The position numbers and the translations under genes are program-made. This document shows, in pieces, positions 51,401-60,900 of a DNA stretch of 64,000 nt (within the stretch, counting starts at the first letter, position 1; each line of letters starts with the position of its first letter). Under the pieces are notes generated by a model. That model ran no database searches, was not told the origin of the DNA, and saw only the letters and a list, made by a program, of their open reading frames with translations. Source of the stretch: Lineus longissimus (taxonomy: Eukaryota; Nemertea; Pilidiophora; Heteronemertea; Lineidae); assembly GCF_910592395.1 (NCBI RefSeq), contig NC_088315.1:11226501-11290500 (forward strand), read 5' to 3'.

Positions 51401-54400
51401 TCCCTGGGGGCCAAGTCGAGAATCATATTGGACCAAAATTCGGTGGAAGAGATTATCAGACCTAGAGGGTCAAGTGTACCAAGTTTCAAGTTGTAAGCTT
51501 TAATGGTTCGGAAACGTGCCATTGTTTATGCCAATTGACCTCAGTGACCTTGAAAAGAAGGTCAAATCAAAAATCCGTATGATATGCCATGTATCCTTGC
51601 CAATCAATACTAAGCTTTTTAAAACTTTTTTAGTTTTGGCCCCCTGGTGGCCAAGTCAAGAATAAGATTGGACTGAAATATGGTGTTGGAGGTTATGAGG
51701 TAGAGAGTCATGTGTACCAAATTTCAAGTTCATAGCTTTAGGGGTTAAGAAATGTGCCATAGTTACACTCAAATGGACAATTTATGCCATTTGACCTCTG
51801 TGACCTTGAAAAGTAGGCCAAATCAAAAACCTGTATGAAATGTGATGTATCCTTGCTAGGAGAACCTACCATAAATATTTTATGGAAAATCAGAGTCACT
51901 TATAAGAGAGATATCACACTTTTTAGATTTCCACTTTTGACCCACTGGTGGCCAAGACAAGAATCAAATCGGACCGAAATTCAGTGTCAAAGGCCACCTG
52001 ACCTGGGATAGAGACGACAGACAACGATGACGACGGAGGAAGGACACAGAGGTAATGTATAGACTCCCCTATAGTGAGCCAAAAAGGTTAGCCAGAACAT
52101 GACTTTATGCTCTTTGGAAAATTTAGTATCGTCAACCAATTGCCTATCCAAGTTGAACATGTTAAATGGCATTGAACAACCAACTGTATAATATCTACCT
52201 TGGTTTGAATATTCAGAACTTGGTCTTCGCTCAGTAAAAATACATGTAGAGTAAATAATAAATATAACGATGGCCCAGTTACTTAAATGAAAATGCCAGG
52301 GGCCATTTTGCTCACCGGTATTTAGGTGACGACTTAATTGACAATGAATGTTTTTTGAGATAGGACCGAGGAAGACTCTGAGGTACTACTAGTATCTGTA
52401 TCCTAATCATAGGGCACTTCATATGTCATTGCAGTTAAGAAACGTGCCATAGTTAGGCCGCTGTGACCTTGAAAAGTAGGTCAAATCAAAAACACATATG
52501 ATATGTGATATATCCTTGATAGGAGTACCTACCATAAAAATTTCATCAAAAACAAATCACTAATGAGTGAGATATCACACTATTTATGTTTTCAGTTTTG
52601 GCCCCCTGGTGGCCAATTCAAGAATCAGACCGGACCGAAATTCAGTGTCAAAGGTCATCTGACCTAGGGGGACATGCATACAAAGTTTTGAGTCCATAGC
52701 CCTAGCGGTTAAGAAATGTGCCACTGTTTTTGAAATAGGATATGACAGATGACGACGGCCCACGACGGCAACGGACGACGGACACTGCACTGTTGTATAG
52801 ACTCACCGTACCGGTGAGCCAAAAATACAATTTTGTCAATGTCATCGAATAAAGATGTTATGTCCCCGGACTTGTTTATGGAATAAACAGACACATTTTG
52901 GAATTGAAATCTTCAGAAATACAGTTGTGTAAAAAGTTTGATGTCAGGAAAGTCATTTTTACAAACCTGTTGTGTTCTCATGAATCTCTGAGAGGCAGCA
53001 AGGATGTTTGTGATGACACGATTCAGTTCAGGTCCGTTCGGTATTTGCCCGTTCTGAAACATAGAAGTCATGTAATGCTGGTTTGATAACGAATAAATAT
53101 GGCCTCTACGACTCCAAAATAAAAATATACCCGAGCAATTATTTTGTTTCAATTCACGCAAAATTAACCCATAGTGTGAGCCACATGTCCTTAACCAATT
53201 ACAGAAAAAATCTAGATCCAGCTAGGCTCTTTAAATCTAAGCATCCTGGGATTTTTCATCGAGACATGCGAAAAGACATGCATTGCCAACCATAGGATGC
53301 ACACGACACGAAACGTTCTCATTTCCACGTGCCAAAACCAACGCATTTGATTGCACAAAATTGGCTTGAAGAATCATTAAAATCATTACTAGAAATTACC
53401 CTTGCTCTGCAGGGAATCTTAAGCAAAATAGAGTTTGGATGGCCGTAGAGTAAAAGATTATGTTGTGCTGCACGTAGTGTTCCTTGAATCTACTTTTAAT
53501 ACTTGTGGCTGCCAGACGTGCGGGATATTAAGGCTCAACCGAGATTTTAATAACAAACAGAGCTAGAGAAGCAGTGTATTTCAATGATTATAATTTGGCC
53601 GGTTAATTTCACAATTTACCGCATCTTCAAAAGAACAATATATTCTGATTATTATTGACTAATGTGATTAGATATATTTAACTAAACCATCTTCTGCCTG
53701 AAATCTGTGAAACTCTCAACCAGTGCGAAAGTGATCTCCATAACATGGTCTGATTTCAATATGAAACTGTGAGCCGTTGAATTTGGTCTGGAAGACATGA
53801 CGGTTGGATATGCAGTAGCTGATATTGTAAATCTTACATGAACTTGGAAAATGATAAAGAGATTTCATTACAATTTACATGGTAGGGGTAATTTTCTAGG
53901 GGTAAGGTACATGTAATATGGGTCCTTAGATTGCGTGTTAAGTCATACGCGGGAGATTTGAATAAGAAGCACAGAAAAGCGTGATCCATAAGCTTTGTAC
54001 AGTTATCAATTGTGGAACATCTTGAAAGCATACATTTGTACATTCATCAAATTTTGAGTGTACGCATATTTTTTTAGTCAAATTTAAAAACACATGACAT
54101 CCTATATCTATTCTCTTATAAGTTCAAATAATAATTTGGGGCTGCAGGCTATTAGATCCATTTCGGGCAACAGAATCAACTACATCTACAACATATGCAG
54201 TAGAAATAAAATGGGAATTAGATTACCATACTACATAACAGAATGTACAGACATTGTACAAATGGGATCTGAATAGCAATTATATGATAATGATAACACT
54301 CACGGTCATGTATCTTTGTACCATTTGTTTGATGTACATCCTCTCCACCTCATCGCTGAGTTGTCCAAAGTCCCAGACTAGAGGCAACATGCTCTGTGGG

Positions 54401-54889
54401 AGTGGTTGAACACGGTACACCAGGTGTCTCATTGGCACACGCCCTGAAATCAAAAACATTGATAAGTTGGTTTATACTTTGCACTGACTTTGCACTGACA
54501 TCAACATCTTTAAATCAAATATAAAGACTCTGCTCTTTAAAAGAGCCTTCTGTAAAGCGCCTTGAGCGGGACTAGTGCCTGGATACGTGCGCTATAACAA
54601 GTTGCATTATTATTATATCAATTTTCTAGGGGTAAGGTATATGTAATCGGTAGATGTCGTCCTGGGTACCCCTAAAAGGTACCCAGGACGATCCTGGGTA
54701 CCTTTTAGGACACTAAAAGTTACCCAGTTTGAAATTCGCGCACTTTTGAAACCTGCCAACGAGGTTCTTGAAAACGGTACTGTCAAAACCCACATAGTCA
54801 AAATGCGAGTTTCTGCCGATGATTTACACAGGTCTCAAGCAGGTCAGGATGGCATGGCTCTTCATCATCACCATCACCATCATCATCAC

Positions 54890-54946
<57 letters not shown>

Positions 54947-57900
54947 ATTGCCGTATTAAATCCATTTCACTCCGTTTATGTGCAAAAAATACGATTTCAA
55001 CAGATCAATAGATCATCCTTCTTGATGAACTGAGCTGATTTCGTGCACTGCAAAACGCTAAAGTACCGTTTTCAAGAACCTCGTCGGCAGGTTTCAAAAG
55101 TGCGCGAATTTCAAACTGGGTAACTTTTAGTGTCCTAAAAGGTACCCAGGATCGTCCTGAGTAACTTTTAGGGGTACCCAGGTTTGGTCCTGGGTACCCA
55201 GGACGTCATCTACCGATTCGGCCTAAGATTGCGTGTCAAGTCATTTTATTGCTAATGTTAGTTGTGATATTATAGTTTATGTCAAATTACAGTACCTATT
55301 TATGTCAATCTGCCAAGTTGGTCTCAAACTGTTTTCCTCGGACTCCATATTCATCCAATATTTTTTTGTTTATGAAGTTGATTCACAACAACTGCATGTC
55401 ATGATGATACCATAAAGTGTTCAATCATCTTGAACAAATTGTTGAAATTAAATGATTTATTTGAACCTTGAAGTTGATTCAAATAGTTTGGAGATGAAGA
55501 TCCGCTGAGTTTTCATATATTTATGTAAAACCATTTTTGTAGTCCTTTAATGACAAAGAACATTTTCACGTTGTCTTCCACTTGACCAAACGGTCTAAAG
55601 GGTTTAAGTCTGACGCTTGGTTGAATCAATCACATGTGCGTGGTTTCCTCTAAATATATTTTCTAACTTGTTCAGGGAGCATGGAAATGCTATACAAGAG
55701 GCAGATTGAAAATGAATGAATATCACTCACCTAGCTTGTCAGCAGTTTTATCTGCTTTGACATTGTATCCAAGTCCAGCCTGTTCAAGGTTCTGTATCAT
55801 TTCCTTGGTGTGCCTGCAAAAGGGCAATGGTTCAGGTAAACAGGTATGAGAGGTTGCCATTGGTCTGTGCTGGAGAGCTGAAAAGTCTCACCGACCGAGA
55901 TGGTACACATTTCCACTTTCTCCCTGAGGAAATCCTTCTCGGCTCATACCAGTTGACAGCATGAGGTCTATTGATACAGGTAGATAATATCATCCTGGCA
56001 TTGCCAGCAAAGCAGGTCGCAAGGTCTCTCACTTTTAGACCAAAGGAAGATTACGTAACATTGCTATAGCATGCTTCTTTGAGCAATCAATGTAATCAGG
56101 ACAATGAACAAAACTCAGCAGGGTGAATTTCTCATTGCTAAAAGTTTCTCTAGCATCGATTTGCCATATAGTGTCCCATAATTTGGCATACACATTGAAA
56201 TTGCCCTGATTGAACTTCAAACCTTTCTGTTAATCTTACTCAATCATCGACATCTGATCAACATTATCATGGTGATACCACCATAATTTGATTTTCAAAA
56301 CAAGCCAATTGGGTATTATTTTTTGGCGAGGACTTACTTTCTGTAAGGATTACAAGCAGCCACAAATTTCAATCCAGCGTTGGTGCTGATCTGCTCGCCG
56401 TTAATACTGTTGTCACACATAATCTCCTTGATGAGACCAATGGCTTCAGTAGTGTTGGCTTCATCGAAGAACAGGATGGTGTACATCTTGGGGTTGTTCT
56501 CCCTGTTCTTAACTGCTAGTTTCTCCGCTTCCTGAACTTTCTTGATTATGTCCAAATGAGTTGTTCCACCATGGATCTGAAGTTTGCAAACTGTCTTCTT
56601 TAAAAGGATAAACAATCATTGGCTGCACTTGACTACATAGCATTTTTATCCACTTCACTGGCCCCCTATTGCGGGTTTATGTTTAATGGCTAGCCATTCG
56701 AAATGGGTTGGCGCCCTCGTTCTCTGCCCAGGATCAAGTAACCAGTGAATGGTCAATGCTAAATGGACCCCTGTTACCTTCGAACAACAATAACTTCAAA
56801 TCAATATGTCACAACATATCGGAGTTAATCCTAACCAATAACAAGCGTTTTAGAAAAAATGGGCCGAAAGACTACTCTGAACTCTTATATATCGCTTTAC
56901 CTTCATAAGCACAAGGTTCTTGATATCTTCATTCAGTGGTACCTGCAGATCACACATGAACTTGATGAGCCGCGTCTTTCCACACCCTGTCTCACCCATC
57001 ACTACAACTGGGATACCACACCTAGGCACATAGAAAATTTTACTTAACATTATTTTATCTTATATTCAGCTCCATAGAACTTTGAAATCAATGATCTAAC
57101 TTCAGAACACCTCGATCACAATTATGTAAAACAATCCACCCCCAAAGAGAAGAGAAAACAAGGCCAGTTTTCACAATGTTGCTGATAATTGTCTTTTTAA
57201 AACCAGCTGGCTACTAGCACTCTTCACTACCAAAAAAAGCATGATGTATGTTATTATGCATACCTAAACCGCATGTAAATTGCCAACATCTTTTTCACGT
57301 TGTCAGTTGTAAGTTCGTAGGTTTGGTCAGGATCGTTCCAGTTGGCATCGTTCATATCATCCAAACCCATCACATTACGCAGCCGTTTAATTTTGTCAAT
57401 TCTGAAAGTAAGTGGTCCACCAATAAATTCCATGATCAAAACCAACCTTGAGATCAGCATTTAAAAAAATAGCATCGCAAAGCGAGCATAACCCCTCAGC
57501 TCACACACGCTGGAGGTGACATGATGGTGAAGTTAGCTTAGTGGACTACGCGCATCACTCATGAGATAGGTGAATGTAGTTTGTGTGAAAACAGGACCTT
57601 TTTGGCTGTCGAGCAAAACTGCAACTGTACATAATGGCATGATAAGTCCATTAGACCATCATCAAATTCGAGCATCAATAGTTATGGAGGCACGCTATGT
57701 TATATAACCTCTGTCAAAAAGATATCAAAGAAAAAAACTTGGGTTTTACATGTATGTGATGAAGTCTCACGAGCAGTGTCCACAGTAAAAATGTCATGGT
57801 TTTAGCAGGCAGCATTCATTAGATATAGCAAAAAGTAATTGTTCACATAATGCACCCTCATGGGGCCGAAAATCATCTAAACTGCCAAAAGGCACAATGG

Positions 57901-60900
57901 CACCGTAAGAACTTTGAACCATCCAAAGATGAAATGCCTAGCATTAAGGTTAAGGAGATCCGGAAACGAGTTTTTCAATGGACAGACGGACAGACCCTCA
58001 GATGGACAGACGGTGCCCTCCTAGACAATTATACCACTCTAGCCGTAATGGGCTGAGGGGTAACTAACCTTTATGGGCTGTGGGGTAATGATTCCCCAGT
58101 CCAGCAATGCCTTCAATCATTGACCCACAAAGGAAGATAATACGTGAGTTTGAATATCAGTTTCAGGCACGAAAGGTTTTCGGAAACAATATTTGTAGAA
58201 TCTACAACTGCATAGATGTCTGCAATGTACCACAATAGGGAACTTTCGCAAATCCCTCAAAACAACTATACTCAAACGCTTCTCTCATTGTTTGACCGCC
58301 TGATAATGCAGTCGTACAATCGAATAGGCCTCACGTTGACGTTCCGAGGGATTGGCAAAAAATCCCTTATAAAAGATGACTGGGAGCTCCAATCAAAGGT
58401 TCAGTGAGTTTAGATTTAAGAAACAAGTGGCCCAAGGGTTTGGCACTCAGCTGAAATACATGGGTACAATGAACACAAAATGGAAAGTACATTGATGGTA
58501 CTGGTCTCTTTCAACCTCGATTTTGTTAACATATTCATATGCCAAAATATAACGCATGCATACCAAATGAAAAAAGACCCTTGGACAGATTATGACAAAA
58601 TGTGCCACTTATTAGTGAAATATAAGAGCTTGAGCCCTATGACCTTGAAAAGTACGAATTGATGGATGGAAGGACAAACACCTCTCGAACTTTAATGGAG
58701 AATCCATACCACAGAGGTCAACAATATACCAAAGTAAAAGGTGACAGTTGACTTCAACAGTGTAATAAAATCAAGTCAATGCAATGAAAAGTACATAACT
58801 GCAGTTGTAGTTGCTGAACCTACCTCCTAAGTGTGTCGAAGTTCTCAGTGAGTTTAACGCCATTTCCTACCAGGGCATCAAAAAGTTGTCGTGACATGAT
58901 ATTTGTATTCAGTATCTGTCTCGTCTGATTATCGATCAGATTACCGGTCCTTCTGTCGATGTTGAAGCCAAGAAATGTGAACGTTTGACCATCAGGGTTA
59001 AAGAAGATGTATGGATGTGGGCTGCAAAAATAGAGACTATTAAGATGCTTTTTCTTGATATCAACAAATATATATACTGCACTTCAAAAGTATCTTTCAG
59101 AAAGCAATTCTTGTTAATATAAATGAAAATTGATGTCTACTTGTTGTTTAAAAGTGGTTCTGATAAACTTTAACATTCTGTAGCACCAACCTTGACTCCC
59201 ATCTCCTACGTAGAGCTAGCAGACCATCATCATTCTCAACCTCTCCATCTTTATCTTCATCCTCTCCTACCTACAGTGATAAAGAAATTCTTTCAAGTTA
59301 AATTCAAGTTTTTGGGATCACAAGGTCTCTCATTTAACTAAATGAAATGGTCCAGGGACCATGTGCTCACCTGTGTCAAAGGGAAGGCTATGGAATCAGT
59401 GATTCTGACATTGGGAAAGCTGTATATATCATTTTATGGTCAGACCAGCAATGGTCAATGATCCTGTATGGTCCACATGATGTGCATTTGTAAATACAAG
59501 GTCTAATTTGGTGTGGTAATCAGTTGTTTCTTCAGTGACAGACGACCTTGACCTTGTGACCTTGAAAAGTAGGTTGAAAAAAATGCAGAGGATATATGAT
59601 GCAACACTGCAAGAAGTACCTACCATATTTTTTTCTTCAAATCTTTCACTTTCAGACCAGTAATAAGAGAGAAACCCCATATTTTCATTTATATACAATA
59701 CAATAGATCATTTTTAGGGCGCTTCTCAGAACGGAAAAAGCTGTTAAAAGCGCCACCTGGATTTATGATTAAAATTTCCCAAAGAGCCAAGTCTTTAGCT
59801 GGCCTCTGAATGACACATAGTCCTCAGCTGATCTCAGAGAGCCGGGCAGGCCATTCCACAGCCTTGCAGCGCAGACAGAGAAACTCCTGTCCCCATAATT
59901 GCTTCTGGTGCGTCGCACTGCAAGACTGCATCCTGATGATGTAGCACGCGTAGTGCGGGAATGAACAAATGGACTGACCAGCTCCCTGAGATAGATAGGT
60001 GAACTGTTCCCAAAGACGGCCTTATGCGCCATGCAGATGATCTTAAACTGCGATCGCAGGTGCACTGGAAGCCAGTGTAACCGCTTCAATACTGGAGTCA
60101 CATGGTGGCGTTTCCGTGTCTTTGTTATTAACCTGGCCGCAGAGTTTTGCACTTTTTGCAATGGGGCAATAGTCTTCTTGGGAAGACCGTGGATGAGACC
60201 ATTATTATAGTCAAGGCGGGAGATCACAAGCGCTTGGACAAGTCGCTGTGTACTGGCGGTGTCGAGGTACTTTCTAATTCGGCCAATATTGTGCAAATTA
60301 GAGAATGCGCTTTGACAAATCTTTCTCACATGGACGTTCATGTCCATGTGTTGGTCGAACCAAGCACCCAGGTCTCGCACAGCATCACAGCGGCTTATAA
60401 CGGTCCCGTCAACATTAAGTTGAGTCACTGACGGACTTCTACGAGAAGAAGTTATTGCCAAAAACTCTGTCTTTGAGCCATTGCAGCATAGATCGTTCAC
60501 AAGAAGCCACAGCCCCACACTCCGAATGCAACATTCCACTCGTGCAACAGTTAAACTTCCAAGTCCTAGATTACCATATGGAAAAATACCAAGTAGCTGA
60601 TTTATGACCTTCGGCCCTCTGGTGGCCAAACCTTGAATCATGTGAGACCGCAATTTGGCCTCTGAGTAGCGATCACCCAGGGGTACATGTGTACCAAGTT
60701 AGAGTTCAATAGCTTCAGCGGTTACAAAACGTGCCACTGTTGTCTAACAGCAGTGCCCTGGACGACCTTGACCTCATGACCTTGAAAAGTAGGTAAAAAA
60801 ACCCGCAAAGGATATATGATGTAACACTGCAAGAAGTACCTATCATATTTTTTTTCAGATTTTTCAGACCAGTATCAGGCAAGTAATCGCATATTTTCAC

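Noticed and set aside
54746-55033. 95-codon plus-strand frame with a 28-residue His run
   Set aside because: Created by the CAT microsatellite inside a MITE; no other coding evidence.
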